This document shows positions 32,564 through 41,072 of a stretch of DNA of 64,000 nucleotides, in pieces. The DNA is taken from NCBI RefSeq assembly GCF_028464065.1, contig NZ_CP116808.1, positions 2,435,501-2,499,500 on the forward strand, in the 5' to 3' direction. A program made the position numbers and the translations under genes. The notes beneath the pieces were generated by a model. That model searched no databases. It had not been told where the DNA came from and saw nothing but the letters and a program-made list of their open reading frames with translations. Source of the stretch: Saprospira sp. CCB-QB6 (GTDB taxonomy: Bacteria > Bacteroidota > Bacteroidia > Chitinophagales > Saprospiraceae). Positions within the stretch are counted from its first letter, which is position 1. Every line of letters starts with the position of its first letter.

Positions 32564-33445
32564 TCAAACTCTAGATTGTCGGTAGGCTGAAGGGGTAAGG
32601 CCTAGCTCCTTTTTAAAGTAATTATTAAAGTAGCTAGGATAAGAAAAGCCCAAGGCATAAGCTAGCTCGCTAATGTTCCAGTTGGTGTGTTCTAAGAGCG
32701 CTTTGGCCTCTAATAAGATGCGCTCTTTAATATGGGTAGAGGTTGATTTTTGGGTCACCTCTTTCACGGCTCTATTCAGGTAATTGACGTGAACAGAAAG
32801 CGCTTGCGCATAATCTTGCGGCTTTTTGAGGACCAAAGGTGACTCTACACCTTCTATGGGAAATTGTCGTTCTAGGAGTTCTAGAAAAACGGTTGTTAAG
32901 CGGGCCAAGGCGTTGCTTTGGCGGTCAAAGTTTTTGCTGGGTTCTAGTTTGAGGGCCTCATGTACAATCAGCTGAATATAGTTTCTAATGAGCTCATCCT
33001 TATAGGAGTAGCTTTCTGCTTGTTCCGCAATCATTTTGTCAAAGATGCGGCTTAGAAATAGGCGTTGTTCCTCATTGATTTGGAAAATGGGGGTTCCCTC
33101 AATCTTAAACAAAGGGGATTGTAGAAGGCTTTCTGCCTGCATACTTGGCCGCAAAAACTCCTCAGAAAATAGGCAGGTGTACCCCGTATAACTTTGGGAT
33201 AGAGTTTCCCAAGCGTAGGGAATATGGGGGTTGCCAAAAAAGAGGATGCTACCTTCTACCTCATAGCTGCGGTTGGCATAATGAATTTTGCTTCTGCCGT
33301 TACTCAGGCAAATTTTATAAAAGTCTTTGCGACTATATTGTCGGGTTGCCCCGCTATCTCCCTCAATGGGAAAAACCTTAAAGCCCTTCAACTTCAGTTC
33401 ATTATTAAAGGGGGATAATGTTCGGATACTTTTTTGCACAGCCAA
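32564..33445 (-). CDS. AraC-family transcriptional regulator
   Basis: A 293-aa regulator with an N-terminal cupin-like sensing domain (residues about 1-160) and a C-terminal double helix-turn-helix (LSVHVNYLNRAVKEVTQKS; ISELAYALGFSYPSYFNNYFKK, then GLTPSAYR). It lies upstream of the alcohol dehydrogenase on the same strand, 253 bp away, and could control it; in related bacteria such pairs are frequent. The inducer is unknown. Confidence 0.9.
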   Translation of the reverse strand: MAVQKSIRTLSPFNNELKLKGFKVFPIEGDSGATRQYSRKDFYKICLSNGRSKIHYANRSYEVEGSILFFGNPHIPYAWETLSQSYTGYTCLFSEEFLRPSMQAESLLQSPLFKIEGTPIFQINEEQRLFLSRIFDKMIAEQAESYSYKDELIRNYIQLIVHEALKLEPSKNFDRQSNALARLTTVFLELLERQFPIEGVESPLVLKKPQDYAQALSVHVNYLNRAVKEVTQKSTSTHIKERILLEAKALLEHTNWNISELAYALGFSYPSYFNNYFKKELGLTPSAYRQSRV

Positions 33446-33496
33446 TATTTTTGTATAAAAATCAAACCTAAGATCTTACTTTTTGATTAAGGGACC

Positions 33497-33526
33497 AAAA
33501 AAAGCCCAACCTAAAAAGGTTGGGCT
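33497..33526 (-). terminator. Intrinsic terminator of the mtn cluster
   Basis: Stem AGCCCAACC/GGTTGGGCT with a 6-nt loop, followed on the minus strand by seven Ts. Confidence 0.85.
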
Positions 33527-33531
33527 AATAT

Positions 33532-33915
33532 TTAGCGGTTGCACCAAGGGTTGGGGCAACGGAAATCGTGACCAGCGGGGGGCTCTGGATGTACTGCCCG
33601 TTTGTTGAGTTGGCTCACTACTGTATGGAAGTTTTTACACTCTAGTTCGTAAGCCTGTTGTAGGGTATAGGCGTATTGATAAGAAAAGTGAGTGTACTGT
33701 GGGAAGTGTGCCCAGCGAAGCAGTTCTGCTTGAACATCCGTATCTGAACGTCCAATTTTGAGAGGGTGAAAACGATCTGCGGCATCTAGTTTCCCAAGGG
33801 CGAAGTTGCCCATTTGCCCAGCCTCTACCTCATTTTTCACCGTCTCCGGATTAAATTCAAAAGGGCCCTTGTGGCTCAATTCAAAAATCATAATGTCAGT
33901 GCTTTGTAGGGCCAA
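33532..33915 (-). CDS. Hypothetical protein next to mtnA, 127 aa
   Basis: I do not recognise this small soluble protein. It is rich in aromatic residues (FPQYTHFSYQYAYTLQQAYELE) and ends HDFRCPNPWCNR, a Cys pair that could bind a metal. An internal Met nine codons in (MIFELSHKG) is an alternative start. It lies 44 bp after mtnA and ends at the cluster terminator, so it is probably co-transcribed with the methionine salvage genes. It does not look like acireductone dioxygenase. Confidence 0.65.
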   Translation of the reverse strand: MALQSTDIMIFELSHKGPFEFNPETVKNEVEAGQMGNFALGKLDAADRFHPLKIGRSDTDVQAELLRWAHFPQYTHFSYQYAYTLQQAYELECKNFHTVVSQLNKRAVHPEPPAGHDFRCPNPWCNR

Positions 33916-33959
33916 GGCCCAGTGGTGTAATTTTACTATTTTCGGGGACGGGGAAATGT

Positions 33960-35063
33960 CTAAGATTTATATTCAGGAAAGAGGGCTTCTAGGCCTTCTT
34001 GGCTAGCTGAGCAATATCCTCTTTCTGTAATGAGCCCAGTGACTAGGCGAGCGGGAGTCACATCGAAGCCATAGTTTCGGGCGGGAGTATTTTCTGGACA
34101 GATACGCACCTTTTCATAAGCTCCGCTAGGCGTGAGACCATCGACAAAGCGTACTTCTTCTGCATCTCTTTCTTCTATGGGAATTTCTTTTAGGCCGTCC
34201 ATAATTTCCCAATCAATAGTAGTAGAGGGGAGGGCCACATAAAAGGGGATATTATTGTCTTTGGCGGCTAGGGCCTTAAGGTAGGTTCCAATCTTATTAG
34301 CAACATCTCCTTGTCTTGTAGTGCGATCGGTTCCGACAAGGACCATATCTACGGCTTGGTGTTGCATAAGGTGGCCGCCAGCATTATCTACAATAAGGCT
34401 ATGGGGAACGCCATGCTGGTCAAATTCCCAGGCGGTAAGTTTAGAGCCTTGGTTGCGGGGGCGGGTTTCATCTACCCAAACATGTAGTTTGATGCCTTTT
34501 GCTAGTGCTTGATAAATTGGTGAGCTAATGGTGCCCCAGCGGATGCAGCCCATCATGCCTGCATTACAATGCGTTAGGATTTGGACTGGTTCTCCATTTT
34601 TGCGGGCGGCGATTTCCTCTATAATTTTCAATCCATGCTGGCCAATCTGAAAGCAGATTTCGATATCTTCTTCTACAATAGCGTCGGCCTCTTGGCGGCA
34701 GGCGCTTTGGGCTTCGGCTAGGTTATTAGCTTGTTCCCAAGTGGTTTTCATACGATCTAGGCAGATAAAAAGATTAACGGCAGTAGGTCTAGAGTCTCGC
34801 AAATAGGCATCGGCTTGGGCTAGGCTATTTTTCCAGTCAGCTGCGGGGGCGGCTTTGGCGGCTAGCCAAATGCCGTAGGCTGCGGTAGCTCCGATAAGGG
34901 GAGCGCCACGGACCAGCATATTTTTGATGGCCCAAAAAACCTCTTCTGTTGTTTTGAGGGTCTCCACTTGGATCTTATGGGGCAGAACGATTTGGTTAAT
35001 GACTTGCAGTTCCTCTTCTGCATTGAGCCAAAGTGTGCGCAAGGGCTGAGGTAAAACAGACAT
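33960..35063 (-). CDS. mtnA: S-methyl-5-thioribose-1-phosphate isomerase
   Basis: Converts methylthioribose-1-phosphate to methylthioribulose-1-phosphate in methionine salvage. 367 aa, normal length. Motifs: VRGAPLIGATAAYG, THCNAGMMGCIRWGT (with the catalytic Cys), VWVDETRPRNQG and VLVGTDRTTRQGDVANKIGT. It follows mtnC with a gap of 3 bp. Confidence 0.95.
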   Translation of the reverse strand: MSVLPQPLRTLWLNAEEELQVINQIVLPHKIQVETLKTTEEVFWAIKNMLVRGAPLIGATAAYGIWLAAKAAPAADWKNSLAQADAYLRDSRPTAVNLFICLDRMKTTWEQANNLAEAQSACRQEADAIVEEDIEICFQIGQHGLKIIEEIAARKNGEPVQILTHCNAGMMGCIRWGTISSPIYQALAKGIKLHVWVDETRPRNQGSKLTAWEFDQHGVPHSLIVDNAGGHLMQHQAVDMVLVGTDRTTRQGDVANKIGTYLKALAAKDNNIPFYVALPSTTIDWEIMDGLKEIPIEERDAEEVRFVDGLTPSGAYEKVRICPENTPARNYGFDVTPARLVTGLITERGYCSASQEGLEALFPEYKS

Positions 35064-35066
35064 AGT

Positions 35067-35753
35067 TTAGTCGATTTGTATCTGGTTAAAATTAGCATAG
35101 CCCTTAAACTTGCTGGGGGCAGTGCCGGGGCGCAATAAATGCGCCACTTCTAGGCCTGCGGCTTGGGCGGCGGCTAGTTCTTGGGGAACATCGGAAAGGA
35201 AGAGAATTTCATTGGCGGGAAGGCCAATAGCTTCTTGAATGTTTTGGTAAGATTGGGCTTCTCTTTTGTGGCCCACTTTGGTATCAAAGTAGTGGCTGAA
35301 CAGAGGGGTTAAGTCTCCAGCTTCAGAGTAGCCAAAAAGGAGTTTTTGGGCGGCAACGGAGCCAGAAGAATAGATGCCTAGTTGGAGGCCTTTTGCTTTC
35401 CAGGTTTTGAGGCAGTCAGCTACTTCGGGATAGAGGTGGCCTTTGATTTGGCCATTGAGATAAGCGGCTTTCCAGACGATTCCTTGTAGGGCTTTGAGTG
35501 GTCCAGCTTTGCGGTCGGCCTTGCACCAAGTTTCTAGGTAATCGAAAGCTTGTTCAAGGCTAATATTTTTATTTTCTTCGGCTAGGACGAGTGCTTGGGT
35601 GGCTTCGAGCTGTGCTTTAACCTCTGGTTGATCCATTTTTTGGCGCCAAAGGGGGAGTTGCTCTAAAAAATAGGGAAAGAGTGTATCGACTACAAAAGAA
35701 ATAGAAGTAGTAGTCCCTTCGATATCGGAGAGAATATATTTAATCAAAATCAA
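35067..35753 (-). CDS. mtnC: Acireductone synthase (enolase-phosphatase E1)
   Basis: A HAD-family enzyme of methionine salvage, 228 aa. The nucleophile motif is ILSDIEGTTT (Asp in DIEG), the second motif is IYSSGSVAAQK and the Mg-binding motif LFLSDVPQEL. It converts the diketo-phosphate to the acireductone. First gene of the mtnC-mtnA-127-aa cluster. Confidence 0.94.
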   Translation of the reverse strand: MILIKYILSDIEGTTTSISFVVDTLFPYFLEQLPLWRQKMDQPEVKAQLEATQALVLAEENKNISLEQAFDYLETWCKADRKAGPLKALQGIVWKAAYLNGQIKGHLYPEVADCLKTWKAKGLQLGIYSSGSVAAQKLLFGYSEAGDLTPLFSHYFDTKVGHKREAQSYQNIQEAIGLPANEILFLSDVPQELAAAQAAGLEVAHLLRPGTAPSKFKGYANFNQIQID

Positions 35754-35779
35754 AAGTTTATAGCGGAAGGATAAGTCGG

Positions 35780-35787
35780 CAAAAGTA
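35780..35787 (-). promoter_or_regulatory. Putative -7 box of the mtnC promoter
   Basis: TACTTTTG on the minus strand, 26 nt before the ATG. No clear -33 box is seen: that region is occupied by the terminator hairpin at 35797-35819. Confidence 0.35.
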
Positions 35788-35790
35788 CAG

Positions 35791-35819
35791 AAAAAAGTCC
35801 ATATATAAGCTATATGGAC
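35791..35819 (-). terminator. Intrinsic terminator of the acpP-fabF-rnc unit
   Basis: Perfect 9-bp stem GTCCATATA/TATATGGAC with a 5-nt loop, followed by six Ts on the minus strand. CLE 13 lies between the rnc stop and this terminator, so it is in the 3' untranslated RNA in antisense form. Confidence 0.7.
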
Positions 35820-35887
35820 ATCTTCCTTTGGTCTTGAATTTTGCGTTTGGCAGGGGGCGAAGCCGCCGCAAAGGAGCGAAGCGACGC

Positions 35888-36006
35888 GGCTGAGGGATGG
35901 AGAGGGTGGCCCTTAGGGCCAGACCGAAGCGCTTTAGCGCTGCAGGGCCGAGCGAGTAGCGAGCCCGGAACAGCCCGACCCGCCTGAAGGGCGGGGCAGC
36001 CCCAAA
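35888..36006 (+). repeat. CLE 13, type B, abutting the rnc stop
   Basis: Starts GGCTGAGGGATGG and ends GGGGCAGCCCCAAA; outer stem GGCTG/CAGCC. Its end is 3 bp from the stop codon of the minus-strand rnc gene. It is preceded by the same GGCGAAGCC-GCC / GGAGCGAAGCGACG extension as CLE 3. Confidence 0.87.
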
Positions 36007-36009
36007 TAA

Positions 36010-36771
36010 TTAGTCTTTTTTGTGGCCATTTTTATCGACCACACCCAGTTTAATCAGGGCCTGTTTAGAGGCATTTTGTTCGGCTGTTTTTTTGTTGGGG
36101 CCTGTAGCTTCGGCTATAGATTTATCATTGATGATGACAGCAACTTTGAAGCGATGTTGTCGGTTGTGATTGCTTTTGCCATCGGTTTTTTGTTGTTCGA
36201 GTAGTTCGTAGCTAAGGGTTTTTTGGTCCTTTTGGCAAAACTCGAGCAGAATACTTTTAAAGTTATTATCGATACGTTCGAGCAGGTGGACATCCACATG
36301 ATTTTGGAGCATTTTATAGATAATAAACTTGCGGGAGGCCTTATAGCCTTTATCGAGATAGATAGCACCGACAAAAGCCTCGAAGCAGTTGCCCATAACG
36401 GTGGGGCTGATTCGTTGGAGGCCGCGGGCTTTGAGAAAATCGTCTAGGCCCATTTCGGCGCCGACTCGGTTGAGTGTTTTTCGGCTAACGATTTTGGATC
36501 TCATTTGGGTGAGGAAGCCTTCGTCTTCTGTGGGATATTTGCGGAAGAGATATTCGGCAATGACGGCATCGAGGATGGCGTCTCCTAGATATTCTAGGCG
36601 TTCGTTATCGAAGCTATGTTGATCGTCTTCTTGTTTGTTTGTGGTAGATTTATGCGTAAAGGCTCTATCATAAAAAGGTAAATGCCTAGGGGCAAAACCG
36701 AGGATGGTTTTCAGTTCGCGGGCAAAGGCTTTTTGCTTTGAGAAGTAGAGATTATAATAGGACTTCAACAC
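36010..36771 (-). CDS. rnc: Ribonuclease III
   Basis: Cleaves double-stranded RNA in rRNA and mRNA processing. 253 aa. The signature NERLEYLGDAILDAVIAE is at about residues 56-73, and the double-stranded RNA-binding domain is C-terminal (KSILLEFCQKD onward, ending PNKKTAEQNASKQALIKLG). It follows fabF as in many bacteria. It would be a natural candidate to process the highly structured CLE RNAs. Confidence 0.95.
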   Translation of the reverse strand: MLKSYYNLYFSKQKAFARELKTILGFAPRHLPFYDRAFTHKSTTNKQEDDQHSFDNERLEYLGDAILDAVIAEYLFRKYPTEDEGFLTQMRSKIVSRKTLNRVGAEMGLDDFLKARGLQRISPTVMGNCFEAFVGAIYLDKGYKASRKFIIYKMLQNHVDVHLLERIDNNFKSILLEFCQKDQKTLSYELLEQQKTDGKSNHNRQHRFKVAVIINDKSIAEATGPNKKTAEQNASKQALIKLGVVDKNGHKKD

Positions 36772-36815
36772 AATAGTTATGGTATAAGGGCCTGAATTCG
36801 ATTGAAAAATGAGCT

Positions 36816-36843
36816 AAAAAAAAAGGGCCAATGAAGGCCCTTT
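36816..36843 (-). terminator. Terminator-like hairpin between fabF and rnc
   Basis: Stem AAAGGGCC/GGCCCTTT with a 6-nt loop and nine Ts on the minus strand. It probably lowers rnc expression relative to fabF. Confidence 0.75.
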
Positions 36844-36861
36844 GCTGCTCAAATATACTAA

Positions 36862-38112
36862 CTATTCTGTTATTTTCTTGAAAATCACGGCAGAATTATG
36901 ACCGCCAAAGCCGTAGTTCATGTTCATGGCAATTTGCACATCGGCAGATTGTTTGACATTGGGCGTAATTTGTAGGCGGCTATCAATTTGTGGATCGAAT
37001 TCCTGAAAGTTGATAGTTGGCGCAATTTCTCCAGTTTCAATGGTTTTGATACAGATCAATGACTCCATGGCGCCAGCGGCAGAGATCATGTGGCCAGTCA
37101 TTGATTTGGTGGCGCTCATTTTCACTTTAAAGGCGGCATCTCCTAAGGCCTTGATAATGGCATTAGATTCTGCAATATCGCCAAGGTCTGTAGAGGTGCT
37201 ATGTGGGTTGAGATAATCGAGATCTTCTGCTTGAATATTGGCATCTTCTAGGGCCAATTTGATGACATCAATTACTCCGTGACCATCGGGGTCGGGGGCT
37301 GTAATATGGTAAGCATCGGCGTTTTGGGCTACACCAATAATCTCGGCATAAATTTTTGCGCCACGGGCTTTAGCATGCTCATAATCCTCTAGGATGAGGG
37401 AGGCTGCGCCTTCACCAATAACAAAGCCATCGCGATCTTTATCAAAGGGGCGAGAAGCTACAGCAGGATCTTCATTGCGAGTAGAGAGGGCTTTGAGGGC
37501 ATTAAATGCACCTACTCCTACTTCGTTAATGGCTGCTTCGGCACCGCCAACCACCATAATATCGGCTCTATTGAGGCGAATTTGGTCGTAGGCTAGGCCA
37601 ATACAGTGTGTTGAAGATGCACAGGCCGTAACAAAGGCGCCAGTAGGACCACGGAAACCGTGGCGGATAGAAATATTACCTGCAGAGGCGTCTACAATCA
37701 TTTTGGGAACCAAAAAAGGGTTGAAACGAGGAGTTCCACTACCTTTTTCAAAGCTTTGGACTTCATGCTGAAGGGTCGTGATGCCCCCAATCCCGGAAGC
37801 CCAAAAAACACCAATGCGTTTTTTGTTTTCTACTTCCTCTAATTTAGCATCAGCAATAGCTTCATCGCTTGCCACAAGAGCATATTGCATAACGGGATCT
37901 AAGCGACGGACATCTTTCCGACCAAATACGTCGGCACCGCTAAAATCTTTTATTTCACAGGCAAACTGGGTCTTAAATAAGCTAGCATCAAATTGTTTGA
38001 TGGGAGCTGCACCGCTTTTTCCTGCAAGTAGGTTGGCCCAACTTTCTTCTGTGTTATGCCCCATGGGGTTTAAGGTTCCAAGACCAGTAACTACAACACG
38101 TCTTTGACTCAT
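36862..38112 (-). CDS. fabF: Beta-ketoacyl-ACP synthase II
   Basis: Condensing enzyme of fatty acid elongation, 416 aa. The active-site Cys is in VTACASSTHC, the two catalytic His in NPHSTSTDLGD and NYGFGGHNSA. It acts with the ACP encoded just upstream. Confidence 0.96.
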   Translation of the reverse strand: MSQRRVVVTGLGTLNPMGHNTEESWANLLAGKSGAAPIKQFDASLFKTQFACEIKDFSGADVFGRKDVRRLDPVMQYALVASDEAIADAKLEEVENKKRIGVFWASGIGGITTLQHEVQSFEKGSGTPRFNPFLVPKMIVDASAGNISIRHGFRGPTGAFVTACASSTHCIGLAYDQIRLNRADIMVVGGAEAAINEVGVGAFNALKALSTRNEDPAVASRPFDKDRDGFVIGEGAASLILEDYEHAKARGAKIYAEIIGVAQNADAYHITAPDPDGHGVIDVIKLALEDANIQAEDLDYLNPHSTSTDLGDIAESNAIIKALGDAAFKVKMSATKSMTGHMISAAGAMESLICIKTIETGEIAPTINFQEFDPQIDSRLQITPNVKQSADVQIAMNMNYGFGGHNSAVIFKKITE

Positions 38113-38260
38113 AACTAATATCTTTTAGAGAAAGATGCTTAATGGAGTTCAAGCCCCCAAGCATTTTCCATGGTTCGTATTAAAAAGATGGCGCCGAAGC
38201 CCAATAAAATTAGCTCGACGCCCTTTTGGCTGCTCCGAAAATAGATCGAAACAAATAGGT

Positions 38261-38500
38261 CTAACCTAGGTTCTCACTCAAGAAAGAGATCGCATCACCT
38301 ACAGTTTTGATTTCTTCTGCTTTCTCATCAGGAATAGAGAGATCAAACTCACGCTCTAGTTCCATAATCAACTCTACAAGGTCAATAGAGTCAGCACCTA
38401 GATCTTTCTGAAAGCTTGATTCCAGTGTAATATCAGATGTATCAACAACTAACTTATCTGCGATGATTGCGAATACACGCTCTTTGATTTCAGTGGCCAT
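38261..38500 (-). CDS. acpP: Acyl carrier protein
   Basis: 79 aa starting at MATEIKERV; an in-frame ATG 15 codons upstream is rejected because the family starts here. The phosphopantetheine serine is in [11 protein letters not shown]. First gene of the acpP-fabF-rnc unit, with a good promoter 62 bp upstream. Confidence 0.95.
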   Translation of the reverse strand: MATEIKERVFAIIADKLVVDTSDITLESSFQKDLGADSIDLVELIMELEREFDLSIPDEKAEEIKTVGDAISFLSENLG

Positions 38501-38561
38501 AATGGTCAATTTTGCATTTGAATAAAAGGGTCCCTTATAGCACAAAGGGCTTTGATCGCTG

Positions 38562-38592
38562 CAAAGATGTTCATTTAATCCAGATTCACAAA
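38562..38592 (-). promoter_or_regulatory. acpP promoter
   Basis: On the minus strand TTTG, exactly 19 nt, then CATCTTTG (one mismatch to TAnnTTTG). Confidence 0.55.
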
Positions 38593-38653
38593 GTTTTTAA
38601 TTGGCTTTTTTGTTTATACGACTACTGAATAAATGGACTCCAAGTTATTCTTT

Positions 38654-39259
38654 TTAGGGGAGTAGCTCTTTGCTTACTGTCTGCTTTCTATTAAGGTTGA
38701 AACCAAAAAAAGCCCCCATGAGCCCTCCTGCAATGTGAGCATATTCTGAGATATTATTGTTGTCTAAACTATTGAGGACCTCTTTGCCCAAAAAGAAAAT
38801 AAGGACCAATATAAAGGTAAGCGGAATCCCTTTTCCACCCGTATTGGCAAAAGAAACCAAGATGATAAACATAAAGACAATACCACTAGCTCCCAATAAA
38901 CCACCACCAATTAAAAAGACCTGAAAGATAGCCGTAATGAAAGCCGTGAGCAACATCATAATTAAGATATTCCGACTGCCGTATTTTTCTTCCATGATTG
39001 GCGCAATCAGTAGAAATATCGACATATTCCCCGCCAAATGACCTCTGTTTGCATGCCCAATAGTGTAACTGAAGAGCCGAAAATAATCCATGGGATTGGC
39101 AAAATCAAAGCCCCGAAGTACAAAGTAGTTGTTAATTAAGCCCCCAGACCGACCCATGGCATCACCGCCCGTAATATAGTTGATCATATAAACGGCTGTA
39201 CACAAAATGGCAAAAGTAACTACCACAGGAGCATTGTATTGAATCTTAAGTCCTTTCAT
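38654..39259 (-). CDS. Rhomboid-family intramembrane serine protease
   Basis: 201 aa with six membrane helices. The catalytic Ser is in GASGIVF and the His in YAHIAGGLMGAFFGF; the RGHLAGNMS loop also fits the family. It cleaves membrane proteins within the bilayer; the substrate is unknown. CLE 14 ends 31 bp before its start codon. Confidence 0.9.
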   Translation of the reverse strand: MKGLKIQYNAPVVVTFAILCTAVYMINYITGGDAMGRSGGLINNYFVLRGFDFANPMDYFRLFSYTIGHANRGHLAGNMSIFLLIAPIMEEKYGSRNILIMMLLTAFITAIFQVFLIGGGLLGASGIVFMFIILVSFANTGGKGIPLTFILVLIFFLGKEVLNSLDNNNISEYAHIAGGLMGAFFGFNLNRKQTVSKELLP

Positions 39260-39290
39260 TTTATTTGTTGTTTATTAAACTGATTGAATA

Positions 39291-39415
39291 TTTTGGGGCC
39301 TCCCGCCTTCGGCGGGCGCTACGTTTCAGGGCTCGCTACTCGCTCGGCCCTGCGCTCTTTCGCTCCGCTCAACAGCTTGGTCTGGCCTACGGCCACCCCT
39401 CCACATCGCTAGGCC
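39291..39415 (-). repeat. CLE 14, type A
   Basis: On the minus strand it starts GGCCTAGCGATG and ends GGAGGCCCCAAAA, 31 bp before the rhomboid start codon. It is head-to-head with CLE 15; the 136 bp between them hold no gene. Confidence 0.85.
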
Positions 39416-39551
39416 AAACGCGCTTTGGGCCAATGTTTTCCGCTTCGAGTCCAGAGGCGAGCAAAGCAACTGATTATAGGCTATACCACTCAAAATAACT
39501 AGCCAAGCAGGTTTTCTAGCTCATTAGGACCAAAGCAGCGCTATTCGATTT

Positions 39552-39669
39552 GGCTGAGGGATGGAAAGCAGTGGCCGCAGGCCAGACCGAAGCGCCTAGC
39601 GCCGAAGGGCCGAGCGAGCAGCGAGCCCCCGCACAGCCCGACCCGCCCGCAGGGCGGGGCAGCCCCAAA
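39552..39669 (+). repeat. CLE 15, type B, abutting a stop codon
   Basis: Starts GGCTGAGGGATGG and ends GGGGCAGCCCCAAA. It ends 2 bp from the stop codon of the minus-strand AI-2E-type transporter gene. The third arm is GCGC-cta-GCGC. Confidence 0.87.
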
Positions 39670-39671
39670 CC

Positions 39672-41060
39672 CTAATGCCAATCGGCATCCATACTATCGT
39701 CATGCCGCTCCCGATCATCTTCTTCTGGACGTTCTACATCTTGCTCGCCCCCCCAAGTATTGCGAATGCCCAATTGCTGGGTAAGGCCCTGAACCAAGCG
39801 AAATTCCGATAAGAAAATCGAGGCAATAACTCGGATTACGGTATAGGCCGGAATTGCGATGACCATGCCCATAATGCCCCCCAATTTGGAACCTACAATA
39901 ATGACCAAGAAAATCTCTAGCGGGTGTGCCTTCACGCTTTTCGAGAAAATTAGAGGCTGCAAAAGCATATTATCTAAAGCTTGCATAGAGGCAAAAACTA
40001 AGGCTACTTTAATGAGCAGAGGTACGGTCTCCGCATAAAAGTCGGCATTGAGGCTAGAGCAAATGCAAACCAACAGGCCAAAGATGAGCCCCAAAAAGGG
40101 CCCTAAATAGGGAACCACATTGATGATGGCCGCAAAAAAGGCAATCAAAAAGGCATTGGGGGCCCCGACAATCCAGAGTAAAAGCCAGACGTAGACCGAA
40201 ACCGCAGTGACCTGCCCCAAAATTCCCTCGAAATAGCGAATTAGCATTTTCTTAGTGAGTTGCAAGGTCTTATCTAGCTGAGCATCATACTTTTCGGGAA
40301 ATGGACCTTTGATTAAATTGGCAAATAATCCCTCTTCTTGTAAAAAGAAGAAGGCAATAAAACTAACCGAAGTAATCAAGACAAAGAGATTGCCCAGCCA
40401 AGCCAACATGGTCGAAAAGGTGGTTTTGAGCAAGGAGGCGGGATTGATATACTGCAAAGCTTGCTGTTCCAACTGCAGCAATCGGCTGCTAGGCGCTGCG
40501 GTAACTACCGTATCCGCTCCAACAATTGGTGCTTTTAAGCCTTCGCCTTGCACTGTAATATGTAGCTCAATATTGGGCCCGCCCAAACTATCGCTTAGCT
40601 TTTGGACCATAGAATCCACAGATACAATAGGGACGGGAAGCTGTTTTTGGGGAACTAGCTGCGTGCTATCTTCAACAAAGAAATCATTTTCGGCCACCAA
40701 ACCCCATTCTTCCAACTGCTCAAAACTGTGGTTAATGGGATCTTCTAAGCTTTCTAAAAGCTCTTGATAGTCAACACTGGCCAAATTGCGCCCTTGTTGC
40801 ACAATAACAGGGACAAATAGTGCTACAAAAAGTGCTAAGGCCGTCAAAAAGACAGAAAGTGTAATTAAAGCTCTAGCCGCAGCAGGCAAACGAAACTTGC
40901 CTATCCGCAAACGGCCTAAAAGGTCCATGATAGGAGAGCCTAATAAGGAAATAATCCAAGCAATCACCAGCCAACTGATGATATCGCTAAAATAATAGAA
41001 GATGGCGGCCACGGCCAAAATGCCAAGGCCAAAACCAATATAGGAGCGTATTTTCGCCAT
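39672..41060 (-). CDS. AI-2E family transporter (permease)
   Basis: 462-aa polytopic membrane protein of the YdiK/PerM/TqsA family, with about eight helices. Family features include PYLGPFLGLIFG and the late LQPLIFSKSVKAHPLEIFLVII. A soluble loop of about 130 residues (95-225) follows the second helix pair. Transport of autoinducer-2 or export of other solutes is known for some members; the substrate here is unknown. The C-terminal 25 residues are acidic. It starts 12 bp after the GSCFA gene. Confidence 0.88.
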   Translation of the reverse strand: MAKIRSYIGFGLGILAVAAIFYYFSDIISWLVIAWIISLLGSPIMDLLGRLRIGKFRLPAAARALITLSVFLTALALFVALFVPVIVQQGRNLASVDYQELLESLEDPINHSFEQLEEWGLVAENDFFVEDSTQLVPQKQLPVPIVSVDSMVQKLSDSLGGPNIELHITVQGEGLKAPIVGADTVVTAAPSSRLLQLEQQALQYINPASLLKTTFSTMLAWLGNLFVLITSVSFIAFFFLQEEGLFANLIKGPFPEKYDAQLDKTLQLTKKMLIRYFEGILGQVTAVSVYVWLLLWIVGAPNAFLIAFFAAIINVVPYLGPFLGLIFGLLVCICSSLNADFYAETVPLLIKVALVFASMQALDNMLLQPLIFSKSVKAHPLEIFLVIIVGSKLGGIMGMVIAIPAYTVIRVIASIFLSEFRLVQGLTQQLGIRNTWGGEQDVERPEEDDRERHDDSMDADWH

Positions 41061-41072
41061 AAAAGAGGAGCA

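Noticed and set aside
38501-38545. Upstream in-frame ATG for acpP giving 15 extra residues ([15 protein letters not shown])
   Set aside because: The ACP family begins at MATEIKERV, and the extra residues have no counterpart; the upstream ATG lies close to the predicted transcription start.
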